Part shown: piece after piece, positions 6,422-13,078 of the stretch
Layout of the letters: the number at the start of each line of letters is the position of its first letter
Numbering within the stretch: the stretch's first letter is position 1
Assembly (NCBI GenBank): GCA_002336845.1
Contig: DDEX01000061.1
Coordinates: 6,467 to 21,322, forward strand
Length of the DNA: 14,856 bases
From: Rhodobacteraceae bacterium UBA1943
Lineage (GTDB): Bacteria > Pseudomonadota > Alphaproteobacteria > Rhodobacterales > Rhodobacteraceae
Reading direction: 5' to 3'
Made by a program: the position numbers and the translations under genes
The notes under the pieces: model-generated
Databases searched by the model: none
Seen by the model: only the letters and a program-made list of their open reading frames with translations
What the model was told of the DNA's origin: nothing

Positions 6422-7927
6422 TCAGAAACCGGGATCGGGCCCGTCCTGCCAGGGCTTTGCCAGATTGCCGAAACGGGTGAAGCGGCCCTCGAACGACAGT
6501 TCCACCGTGCCGATCGGCCCGTGGCGCTGTTTGCCGATGATGACCTCGGCCTTGCCATGGCATTTCGACATCATGTCCTGCCAGGCGGCCATCTTGTCCA
6601 GTTCGTGGTCCGCAGGCTTTTCGCGCTCGCGGTAATATTCTTCGCGGAACACGAACATCACCACATCGGCGTCCTGTTCGATCGAGCCGGATTCGCGCAG
6701 GTCGCTCAGTTGCGGGCGCTTGTCCTCGCGGCTTTCGACCTGACGGGAAAGCTGTGACAGGGCGATCACCGGAATGTTCAACTCCTTGGCGATGGCCTTC
6801 AGGCCTTGGGTGATTTCGGAAACTTCCTGCACCCGGTTCGCCTCGGACGACTTTGAAGAACCTTTGAGAAGCTGAAGGTAGTCGATCATCAGCACATCGA
6901 GGCCGTGCGTCCGTTTCAGCCGGCGGGCGCGGGCGGCGACTTGGCTGATCGGCAGGGCGGGGGTGTCGTCGATATACAGCGGGCAGGATTCCAGATCCTT
7001 CGCCGCATCAACGAACTTGCGGAACTCGAACTCCTCCATGTCGCCGCGACGGATCTTTTCCGATGGCACTTCCGAGGCTTCGGACAGAATCCGCGCGGCA
7101 AGTTGTTCGGCGCTCATTTCAAGGCTGAAAAAGCCCACGACACCGCCATCCACCGCGCCTTCGCTGCCGTCATGCTTGCGCCCGCGGCGATAGGCCTTGG
7201 CGACGTTGAAGGCGATGTTGGTGGCCAGCGAGGTTTTCCCCATCGAGGGGCGGCCGGCCAGAATGATCAGGTCGCTTTCGTGCAGTCCACCGAGCTTTTT
7301 ATCAAGGTCGATCAGGCCGGTCGAAATACCCGCCAGCCCGCCGCCGCGCTGATAGGCGGCATTGGCGACGTTAACCGCGTCGGTTACCGCCTTGAGAAAA
7401 CTTTGAAATCCGCGTTCGGCAACGCCCTGTTCGCCCAGCTTGTAAAGCCGCTGTTCCGCCTCGGTGATCTGTTCCTTCGGCTCGGATGTCACCTCGACCT
7501 TGGCGGCCTTGGCGGCGATGTCACGGCCCAGGCCGATCAGCTCGCGCCGCACGGCCAGGTCATAGATCATCTGCGCATAGTCACGCGCAGCGAAAGACGA
7601 AATCGCCGCCCCGGCAAGGCGCACCAGATAGGCGGGGCCGCCCAGTTCCTTCAGCCCTTCGTCATCCTCGAAGAAAGGTTTCAGGGTGACGGGGCTGACA
7701 AGGGCGTTCTTCTGGATGCGGGCCGAGGCTTTTTCAAAGATGCGGCGGTGAACCGGGTCAAAGAAATGCTCGGCCTTGACCAGCATCGACACGCGGTCGA
7801 ACACGTCGTTGTTGGTCAGGATGGCGCCCAGAAGTTGCTGTTCCGCCTCGATGTTTTGCGGCAAAACCTCGCTATCGTCGGCCCGCGCCGCTGGCAGTGC
7901 GGGCGTAAGCTTGGCGATCTCGTTCAT
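6422..7927 (-). CDS. dnaB: Replicative DNA helicase DnaB
   Basis: The hexameric fork helicase (501 residues). An N-terminal primase-interacting helical domain (about 20-170) is followed by a linker and the RecA-like motor domain from about 195. Walker A GRPSMGKTS is at 225-233, Walker B VLMIDYLQLL near 345-354, and conserved SQLSRQVE and SDLRESGSIEQDADVV motifs follow. A short hydrophilic insertion (about 248-262, with a GRKHDGSEG run) sits after the Walker A helix; I believe such an insertion is usual in alphaproteobacterial DnaB. No intein is present. The ATG at 7927 has GGAGG five bases upstream, so the start is well supported. It follows pyrE on the same strand but has a 207-base upstream region rich in repeats and probably its own promoter. 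Confidence 0.98.
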   Translation of the reverse strand: MNEIAKLTPALPAARADDSEVLPQNIEAEQQLLGAILTNNDVFDRVSMLVKAEHFFDPVHRRIFEKASARIQKNALVSPVTLKPFFEDDEGLKELGGPAYLVRLAGAAISSFAARDYAQMIYDLAVRRELIGLGRDIAAKAAKVEVTSEPKEQITEAEQRLYKLGEQGVAERGFQSFLKAVTDAVNVANAAYQRGGGLAGISTGLIDLDKKLGGLHESDLIILAGRPSMGKTSLATNIAFNVAKAYRRGRKHDGSEGAVDGGVVGFFSLEMSAEQLAARILSEASEVPSEKIRRGDMEEFEFRKFVDAAKDLESCPLYIDDTPALPISQVAARARRLKRTHGLDVLMIDYLQLLKGSSKSSEANRVQEVSEITQGLKAIAKELNIPVIALSQLSRQVESREDKRPQLSDLRESGSIEQDADVVMFVFREEYYREREKPADHELDKMAAWQDMMSKCHGKAEVIIGKQRHGPIGTVELSFEGRFTRFGNLAKPWQDGPDPGF

Positions 7928-7981
7928 CTCATCCTCCGTCGAAGCCCCCGGAGTACCCGTTGTGGCCGTCTTGCGGCAAGC

Positions 7982-8134
7982 GGGGACAACCCTGTGGGAA
8001 ACCCCGCTGCGACTCGGTGCCCGTAGTGGGGCAGGTAGGACAACCTACCACATATGGGGGAGGGTAGGGCCAAAAGCTGTAACCGGGCGATTCGTTGCCG
8101 AAAGTGCTCACAAACCGCCCACAGACTTGTCCCC
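7982..8134. promoter_or_regulatory. Repeat-rich dnaB upstream region
   Basis: Between the pyrE stop and dnaB lie several repeats. A 17-base inverted repeat (7982-7998 against 8118-8134; CCCACAGNNTTGTCCCC, 15 of 17 matching) brackets the region with 119 bases between arms. A perfect 6-bp hairpin GGTAGG-ACAA-CCTACC sits at 8034-8049. The 8-mer GGACAACC occurs at 7984 and again at 8038. I see no convincing -35/-10 pair. The arrangement fits a control region for dnaB, or 3' structure of pyrE, because the distal arm abuts the pyrE stop codon. Confidence 0.45.
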
Positions 8135-8812
8135 CTATTTCGCCCGAGCAGCCTGCCAGGCGCGGGGATCGGTCAGGAAGGCCTCGACCTCGGTCAGCGT
8201 TGCCGCGTCGAAGGCGCCGCTGGCGCGGGCTTCGGCCAGAACGTCCCACCAGGTGCACAGGTGATGCAGCGCCACGCCGTGATCGGCCAGCCGCTGGGTC
8301 GTTTCGGGGAAGATGCCGTAATAGAAGATCACCGCCGTATGCCCGCAGGTCGCGCCCGTCTCGCGGATGGCATCGACGAACGACAGCTTGCTGCCGCCGT
8401 CTGTCGTCAGATCCTCGACCAACAGCACGCGCTGGCCTTCGGTCATCGCGCCTTCGATTCTGGCATTGCGGCCATAACCTTTCGGCTTTTTGCGCACATA
8501 GGTCATCGGCAGCGCCAGACGTTCGGCGACCAGAGCTGCAAAGGGAATGCCCGCCGTCTCACCGCCCGCAATATTGTCAAACGCCTCAAACCCCGCGTCG
8601 CGCATCACCGTCACCGACAGAAAGTCCATCAGGGTAGAGCGGATGCGCGGATAAGAGATCAGCTTGCGGCAGTCGATATAGGTCGGGCTGGGCAGGCCGG
8701 ATGCCAGGGTAAAGGGCGTCTCGGCGTTGAAATGCACCGCCTTGATTTCCAACAGCGCACGGGCGGTCAGGCGGGCGATTTCTTCGCGGGGCGGGAAGTT
8801 CGACGGGATCAT
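8135..8812 (-). CDS. pyrE: Orotate phosphoribosyltransferase
   Basis: Pyrimidine synthesis: orotate plus PRPP gives OMP. The protein is 225 residues, slightly longer than the E. coli enzyme. The PRPP-binding signature VLLVEDLTTDGGSK is at 129-142, and the flexible catalytic loop with YVRKKPKGYG is at 105-114; TPFTLASGLPSPTYIDCR (32-49) is the conserved N-terminal block. Start at the ATG at 8812, with a purine-rich AAGAGAG upstream. pyrC lies upstream on the same strand, separated by repeat copy C, so the two steps on either side of dihydroorotate dehydrogenase are adjacent. The 3' end meets the repeat-rich region before dnaB. No unusual composition was noticed. Confidence 0.97.
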   Translation of the reverse strand: MIPSNFPPREEIARLTARALLEIKAVHFNAETPFTLASGLPSPTYIDCRKLISYPRIRSTLMDFLSVTVMRDAGFEAFDNIAGGETAGIPFAALVAERLALPMTYVRKKPKGYGRNARIEGAMTEGQRVLLVEDLTTDGGSKLSFVDAIRETGATCGHTAVIFYYGIFPETTQRLADHGVALHHLCTWWDVLAEARASGAFDAATLTEVEAFLTDPRAWQAARAK

Positions 8813-8836
8813 GGCATCTCTCTTTCACGTTGAGGC

Positions 8837-8920
8837 TTCATCTTGGCATAAATATCCCCCGCGGAGCGTCCTTCATCGGCCACGGGGAGCCTCCGGCGGG
8901 GATATTTGGGCCAAGATGAA
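8837..8920. repeat. Palindromic intergenic repeat, copy C (GC ends inward)
   Basis: Two copies of the unit in inverted orientation between pyrC and pyrE: arms 8837-8859 and 8898-8920 match at 21 of 23 positions (TTCATCTTGGC-NN-AAATATCCCC and its reverse complement). Here the GC-rich ends face each other, opposite to copies A and B. Inside, CGGAG (8862-8866) can pair with CTCCG (8891-8895) to extend the stem. The outer end of the right arm lies one base from the pyrC stop codon (8922-8924). No U-tract is present. Confidence 0.85.
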
Positions 8921-8921
8921 A

Positions 8922-9962
8922 TCAGCCTTCCACATGCCAATGTACGGGAAAGCCGGGATTGAAGACGGTGACGGGGCCTGCCTCGGTAAAGATCTTTTCG
9001 GGAAAGGCGGCGGGGGGGTCGTGTTTGACCAGGCGAAGGGTGCCTTCGTTCACCGGCAGGCGGTAGAAGGCGGGGCCGTTCAGGCTGGCGAAACCTTCCA
9101 GCCGGTCCAACGCGCCCTCCTCCTCGAACACATGGGCCAGAAGGGGCATGGTGTTGGTGGCGGTGAAACACCCTGCGCAGCCGCAGGCATGTTCCTTCAG
9201 GGCATCGACATGGGGGGCGCTGTCGGTGCCCAGGAAATAGGCCGGATTGCCGCCGGTCGCGGCGCGGCGCAGGGCCAGACGGTGCTTTTCGCGCTTGGCC
9301 ACGGGCAGGCAGTAGTAATGCGGCTTGATCCCGCCGACGAGGATATGATTGCGGTTGATGATCAGGTGATGCGTGGTGATCGTCGCCGCCAGATTGCCGC
9401 CAGCCGCCGCATAGGCCACGCCCTCCTCGGTGGTGATATGCTCCATCACCACGCGCAACTCGGGCAGGCGGCGGCGCAAGGGATCCAGCACGGTGTCGAT
9501 GAACACCGCCTCACGGTCAAAGATGTCCACTTCGGGTGTCGTCACCTCGCCATGGGTGCAAAGGGGCAGGCCGATTTCGGCCATTTTCTCCAGCACCGGC
9601 ATGACGGCATCAAGGTTGCGCACCCCGCCATGCGAATTGGTGGTGGCCCCAGCGGGGTAAAGTTTCACCGCCTTGACCAGACCTGAAGCGGCTGCTGCCG
9701 CCACATCGGCGGCGTCGGTGCCTTCGGTGAGATACAGCGTCATCAACGGCTCGAACGTCATGCCCTCAGGCAGGGCGGCCAGAATGCGGTCGCGGTAGGC
9801 GGCGGCCTGATCGCCGGTCACCACGGGTGGCACCAGATTTGGCATGATGATCGCGCGGGCAAAATGGCGGGCGGTTTCGGGCAGCACCCCATTCAGCATC
9901 GCGCCATCGCGCAGGTGCAGGTGCCAGTCGTCGGGGCGGCGGATCGTCAGGGTCTGGGTCAT
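8922..9962 (-). CDS. pyrC: Dihydroorotase, PyrC type
   Basis: Zinc amidohydrolase that closes carbamoyl-aspartate to dihydroorotate. The 346 residues align in length and order with the E. coli class II enzyme. Metal and catalytic residues are all in place: His14 and His16 in DDWHLHLRDG, the bridging lysine Lys100 in VKLYPAGATTNSHGG, His137 in CTHGE, His175 in MEHITTEEGV, and Asp247 in GTDSAPH. The start chosen is the ATG at 9962, giving an N-terminus MTQTLTIRRPDDW like E. coli PyrC. The frame is open 36 codons further up, but that stretch is not family-like. No clear ribosome site precedes it. It is the first gene of the ten-gene minus-strand run and diverges from the small gene at 10104. Confidence 0.97.
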   Translation of the reverse strand: MTQTLTIRRPDDWHLHLRDGAMLNGVLPETARHFARAIIMPNLVPPVVTGDQAAAYRDRILAALPEGMTFEPLMTLYLTEGTDAADVAAAAASGLVKAVKLYPAGATTNSHGGVRNLDAVMPVLEKMAEIGLPLCTHGEVTTPEVDIFDREAVFIDTVLDPLRRRLPELRVVMEHITTEEGVAYAAAGGNLAATITTHHLIINRNHILVGGIKPHYYCLPVAKREKHRLALRRAATGGNPAYFLGTDSAPHVDALKEHACGCAGCFTATNTMPLLAHVFEEEGALDRLEGFASLNGPAFYRLPVNEGTLRLVKHDPPAAFPEKIFTEAGPVTVFNPGFPVHWHVEG

Positions 9963-10103
9963 GGCAACAGGGCCTAGCGCAAGCGCGGACACCTTTCCAG
10001 TACCAAGGCATGTGCGGGGGGCAATTCTGCCATGTTGTACCAATGTATACTGGTGTCCGAGACTTAACATTTCTAAACTGGTTCCATCCAGGCGGAGGCA
10101 ACA
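9963..10103. promoter_or_regulatory. Divergent control region between pyrC and the small conserved gene
   Basis: This 141-base spacer is more AT-rich than its surroundings around 10023-10080. It holds TATACT at 10046-10051 (a possible -10 for the plus strand; the overlapping reverse complement gives TATACA for pyrC) without a good -35. Repeats: inverted CGGACACC (9986-9993) and GGTGTCCG (10052-10059), and direct GTACCAAKG at 10000 and 10037. A GGAGG at 10094-10098 is the ribosome site for the 10104 gene. Confidence 0.4.
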
Positions 10104-10400
10104 ATGCGATTTCCCACGTTTTTCGATCTGATGAAGCCTTCGGTCGAGGCGGGCATGATGCTGGCAGAGGCGCAGATGGTCATCGGCATCCGCCTTGCGG
10201 GCATGGCGGGGCTGTGGCCGATGCCGGCCAGGGAATCCGTCCGCATGGTCACGGAAAAGATGGCGGCCAGTCAGGATTCGCTTCAGGCCATGATGATGGC
10301 CGGGCTGCGGGGTGCCTCTCCGGCACAGGTGGCATCGGCGGCCATCGCGCCCTATCGCCAGCGCACCAGGGCAAATGCAAAGCGGCTGACCAAGGGATGA
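10104..10400 (+). CDS. Small conserved helical protein, function unknown
   Basis: A 98-residue basic, methionine- and alanine-rich protein with no signal peptide. It looks all-helical: FFDLMKPSVEAGMMLAEAQMV (residues 6-26), then IRLAGMAGLW, an amphipathic helix with VRMVTEKMAASQDSL (46-60), and a C-terminal PYRQRTRANAKRL block (83-95). I recall small Rhodobacteraceae proteins of this pattern, loosely phasin-like in composition and sometimes mislabelled antifreeze protein, but I cannot confirm a family. A good ribosome site GGAGG five bases before the ATG supports the start. Its stop overlaps the start of the LprI-like gene by four bases (ATGA), so the two are translationally coupled. Confidence 0.75.
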   Translation: MRFPTFFDLMKPSVEAGMMLAEAQMVIGIRLAGMAGLWPMPARESVRMVTEKMAASQDSLQAMMMAGLRGASPAQVASAAIAPYRQRTRANAKRLTKG

Positions 10401-10792
10401 GGGGCAACGCTCTTGTCGCGCTGCTGGTCCTCTGGCCGCTTGCGGGGCAGGCCGAGAAGATCGATTGCGCCAATGCCGTGGTGCAATCCGAACTGAACAT
10501 CTGCGCGGCGCAGGATTGGCAGGCGGCCGATGACGAACTGAACACCGTCTGGCCCAGGGCGCTGGCGGCCTTGAAGGCGGCCGATGCCGAATTGCCTGCC
10601 GAGTTGAAAGGGGGCGAGAAGGCCCTGCTGGAAGCGCAGCGCGCCTGGATCAGCTTTCGCGATGCAGAGTGCAAGGCCGAGGGCTATCCGATGCGCGGCG
10701 GCAGTGCCGAGCCCCTGCTGGTCTATGGCTGCCTGACCGCCCTGACCCGCGAGCGAGCCGCGACGCTGGCGCGGATTGCCGACAGCTTTTAA
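10397..10792 (+). CDS. Secreted LprI/DUF1311-like protein
   Basis: A 131-residue exported protein. Residues 1-19 are a signal peptide ending in a good cleavage site (AGQA before Glu20). The mature part has the four cysteines typical of the LprI N-terminal/DUF1311 family: Cys24, Cys36, Cys92 and Cys112, probably two disulfides, with the conserved LLEAQRAWISFRDAEC block (77-92) and YGCLTALTRER (110-120). Members include a mycobacterial lysozyme inhibitor; for most, including this one, the role is not established. The start at 10397 overlaps the upstream stop as ATGA. Its TAA at 10790-10792 overlaps the stop codon of the convergent gene through the palindrome TTAA, leaving no room for a terminator. 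Confidence 0.87.
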   Translation: MRGNALVALLVLWPLAGQAEKIDCANAVVQSELNICAAQDWQAADDELNTVWPRALAALKAADAELPAELKGGEKALLEAQRAWISFRDAECKAEGYPMRGGSAEPLLVYGCLTALTRERAATLARIADSF

Positions 10793-11754
10793 CCCGCCTG
10801 CCCAGCATCGGCGGGGGCGGATGCGGCCTTTTCGGCCCGCGCCGCCATCAACCGTTCCATTCGCCGGATAAAGCGCGGCGCCTTCAGGCGCGTCACCACC
10901 GATCTGCACACCATCATGGCCAGCTTTTCGTGGCCCCGGCCTTCGGTGCGGTCCAGAAGGTTGTGCAGATAGGGGCCAAAGTTGCGCCGCTTGCGCCACA
11001 ACCTGCCAAAGCTGCTTTCGTTCAGGGTGCCTGCCATGGCCAGTTCGACAAACTCTGGCAGCAGGCCAAGACGCAGCAACGCCGGTTCGATCCGGTCGCC
11101 CAGATAGCGGGCCGACAGCCGCGTGACCCACGGCGCGCGAAACAAGGCCGCGTGCATCGCATCGTCATCCACGGTCGGGTCCAAGAGCAGCGTGACATGG
11201 TCGCAGCCCTCGGTCATGTCGGGGGCATAGCCATAGCGCGTGGTGAAATCCAGCAGGCGCGCCTCGGGATAGCGGTGGTCCCAACTGGCCTGAACCGGGT
11301 TTTGCGTGGCATGGGGCGCCAGCGCCAGCACCTGCGCGCCCGGCGCGGTCAGGGCAAAGGCGCAGGCGGCATAGCCACCGGGGCCAACGCCGTAAAACAG
11401 CACGCGGTCGAAATCCTCGAAAAAGGCATCGTCCACCTGGCGGTCGAAGAACCGATACACCGCCGGATCGCGGAACCAGGTGTCGCCATCGCTGATCAGG
11501 CAAAGCTGTGACCAGCCGTTGCGCAGGGCCACATCATGGCCAAAGGGCATCTGCCCTGGCCGGGCGCGGATCGATTCCATCGTCTCGAACGTGACCAGAA
11601 GGTCGCGGCCTTCGTCGGTGAAAAAGGCCCAGTGCCGTGCCCCAAGCGGATGGATGTAGCCTTCGTCCTCGGTCAGGTCCTCAACGACCGCCAGCCAGCC
11701 GTCGCGATCAGGCGCGTCGGCAACCTTGGCAAGGCTGGAGGCTGGGTAGGGCAT
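10789..11754 (-). CDS. Unassigned 321-residue protein with alpha/beta-hydrolase-like elbow
   Basis: I do not recognise this gene with certainty. The protein has no signal peptide or membrane segment. The stretch RVLFYGVGPGGYAACAFA (117-134) followed by GAQVLALAPHATQNP resembles a Rossmann-like or alpha/beta-hydrolase strand-turn-helix, but the nucleophile position of a G-x-S-x-G elbow is glycine (GVGPGG), so a serine hydrolase is unlikely. The C-terminal 100 residues are helical and basic (WRKRRNFGPYLHNLL, then KAPRFIRRMERLMAARAEK) and end in an Ala-rich tail. It lies 159 bases downstream of a glycosyltransferase on the same strand, suggesting a polysaccharide-related role. I recall similar Rhodobacteraceae proteins carrying the doubtful name PAPS reductase; no such motif is visible. 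The start at 11754 has a weak GGAA site. Confidence 0.78.
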   Translation of the reverse strand: MPYPASSLAKVADAPDRDGWLAVVEDLTEDEGYIHPLGARHWAFFTDEGRDLLVTFETMESIRARPGQMPFGHDVALRNGWSQLCLISDGDTWFRDPAVYRFFDRQVDDAFFEDFDRVLFYGVGPGGYAACAFALTAPGAQVLALAPHATQNPVQASWDHRYPEARLLDFTTRYGYAPDMTEGCDHVTLLLDPTVDDDAMHAALFRAPWVTRLSARYLGDRIEPALLRLGLLPEFVELAMAGTLNESSFGRLWRKRRNFGPYLHNLLDRTEGRGHEKLAMMVCRSVVTRLKAPRFIRRMERLMAARAEKAASAPADAGQAG

Positions 11755-11913
11755 TCGATTCCGTTCCGTTCAATGTTCGGCAGATCAATCGGGGTCAATG
11801 TTGGTCGAATTTGGGCCGGGGCAGGACGCGGGGCAAGTCACATTGCGGCAGGCAAGCGCAGGCTGGGGCAAACAGTCTGGAAACATTGTTTCGGACCCGC
11901 AGCCTGACGCGAC
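11755..11913. promoter_or_regulatory. Spacer with TCAATGTT direct repeats
   Basis: Between the glycosyltransferase 3' end and the 321-residue gene. TCAATGTT occurs at 11770-11777 and 11795-11802 (25 bases apart), with a partial TCAAT at 11785. This is close enough to the ATG at 11754 to be an operator or part of the 5' leader. A small palindrome AAACATTGTTT is at 11881-11891. No clear promoter pair or terminator was found. Confidence 0.3.
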
Positions 11914-12951
11914 CTAGGGTTGTTTTTCAGGGTTTTCCGCGCGTGCAGCGTGAGAAATGATCAGGTTTGCCATGGCCTTGTCCAGAACGCGGGTTGGGGC
12001 GGTCATCAGCAGCCGCCCGAACAGCGCACGCCAGGATTCATCCTGCATCAGCGTCTGAAACCGGCGTTTGCGCCAGTCTAAGGCCTGCCGGTGCAACGGG
12101 CCAAGAACCCGGTCCCGATGCAGCTCCTCGCGCAGCGCATGGCTGTCTGTCGCCATGATTGTGCGGTCCTCGACCTCGCAGAAATTACGGTCGATCCAAT
12201 AGCCCATATCAAAGCCAGAGGCATCGCGGTTCGCGCGGCCCCGGTCGCATTTCAGCAGATAATCTTCCATGGAACCAAGGGCATAGTGGTTCAACTGCAC
12301 CAATTGGTAGTTATCGCGGCGATAGTCGGAAAAGCTGCGGTTGCCCTTGGCCAGATCCGGCACGGCACGCCCCGACCCGTCGAACCACAGCGGGTTCTGG
12401 CCGGGCACCAGGCCGCGGGGACGGTGAACGCCCGGCTTGCGCCAGATGCCCCGGTTGCGAAACAGCGTCTTGAACTGCTGTGCCCGCCAGGGCCAGGCCA
12501 GCGTTGCCGGGGCGGCACGGGTGAATGTTTCCAGAGTTGGGCGTCCGTCGGCGTTAACGACGCCACAATTGCCGAACATTCGCCATGTCATTGTAATCGC
12601 GTCCGCTTGCGGCAGGGCGGCTGTCAGGGCGGCCAGCGTCCGGTCGCCCGTATGAATGTTGACGAATTCATCCACGTCCAGCACCGCCAGCCAGTCGGCA
12701 TCGGCCAGCGCCGGGTGCCCTTCGGCCCGTTTCAGCGCGCTCCATTGCGGGCCCTGTTCGTGCGGGCCGTCATTGCGGACATGGGTCAGCCAGCCCATTT
12801 CGGCCAGCCTGTCCAGCATTGTATCGGTGCCGTCCGCGCAATCGTTGGAAAAGGCCAGAACATTGCTGAACCCGCAGGCCCGGTGATGGGCCAGCCATTC
12901 CAGCAGGAAGGAGCCCTCGTTCTTGACGGTCAGGATGGCGGTCGCTTGCAT
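11914..12951 (-). CDS. Family-2-like (GT-A) glycosyltransferase
   Basis: A predicted cytoplasmic sugar transferase of 345 residues. The N-terminus ILTVKNEGSFLLEWLAHHRACGF (6-28) with VLAFSNDCADGT (31-42) is the nucleotide-sugar-binding start of the Glyco_tranf_2_4/GT92-like group. LDVDEFVNI (91-99) contains the DxD-type metal motif. A later NHYALGSMEDYLLKCDRGRAN block matches the acceptor-side signature of that group. No membrane helix is seen, so it is soluble or peripheral; the acceptor is unknown. The start is placed at the ATG at 12951 because the catalytic domain begins there. In-frame ATGs at 12993 and 13023 would add 14 or 24 residues without family character, and none has a good ribosome site. 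It diverges from moxR; the 321-residue gene follows it. Confidence 0.85.
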   Translation of the reverse strand: MQATAILTVKNEGSFLLEWLAHHRACGFSNVLAFSNDCADGTDTMLDRLAEMGWLTHVRNDGPHEQGPQWSALKRAEGHPALADADWLAVLDVDEFVNIHTGDRTLAALTAALPQADAITMTWRMFGNCGVVNADGRPTLETFTRAAPATLAWPWRAQQFKTLFRNRGIWRKPGVHRPRGLVPGQNPLWFDGSGRAVPDLAKGNRSFSDYRRDNYQLVQLNHYALGSMEDYLLKCDRGRANRDASGFDMGYWIDRNFCEVEDRTIMATDSHALREELHRDRVLGPLHRQALDWRKRRFQTLMQDESWRALFGRLLMTAPTRVLDKAMANLIISHAARAENPEKQP

Positions 12952-12985
12952 GGCGGCAGATTGACCGGGCGGGCAGGGGCGTGCA

Positions 12986-13057
12986 AGCGCCATGCTTTGG
13001 TCTTGGGTCCCCGGCAGCCCCATTGACCGCCGCCTTGCGCCCGTCCAGCATGGCGCT
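12986..13057. promoter_or_regulatory. Inverted repeat in the glycosyltransferase/moxR divergent region
   Basis: A perfect 11-base inverted repeat, AGCGCCATGCT at 12986-12996 and AGCATGGCGCT at 13047-13057, with 50 bases between, sits in the 127-base spacer of two divergent genes. A TTGACC at 13023-13028 could be a -35 for moxR, but the matching -10 position reads CAGCAT and overlaps the right arm. ATTGACCG also occurs at 12960. An operator role is inference from the position only. Confidence 0.35.
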
Positions 13058-13078
13058 GCCTGCCAGGAGGGGCGAGAT

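Noticed and set aside
7993..8001. DnaA-box-like TGTGGGAAA near dnaB
   Set aside because: At least two mismatches to TTATCCACA in the core, isolated, and no AT-rich unwinding region nearby; an origin is not supported.
6905..8026. 373-codon open frame on the plus strand, antisense to dnaB
   Set aside because: Shadow of dnaB codon bias, with no recognisable domain and no ribosome site.
8727..9686. 319-codon open frame on the plus strand, antisense to pyrC
   Set aside because: pyrC carries every catalytic residue on the other strand; this frame has low-complexity Gly/Gln/His composition only. The same holds for the long antisense frames at 2291-3238, 10669-11511, 12091-13026, 13088-14038 and 13939-14826.
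9963..10070. 36-residue N-terminal extension of PyrC
   Set aside because: The ATG at 9962 aligns with the E. coli PyrC start; the extension covers the divergent promoter region.
11763..11778. Possible alphaproteobacterial LexA (SOS) box, GTTC-N-GTTC
   Set aside because: The GTTC elements are 8 and 3 bases apart, not the 7 required by the GTTC-N7-GTTC consensus.
13023..13051. TTGACC-N17-CAGCAT promoter for moxR
   Set aside because: The -35 is good but the -10 matches only three of six consensus bases, so it is not listed as a promoter.
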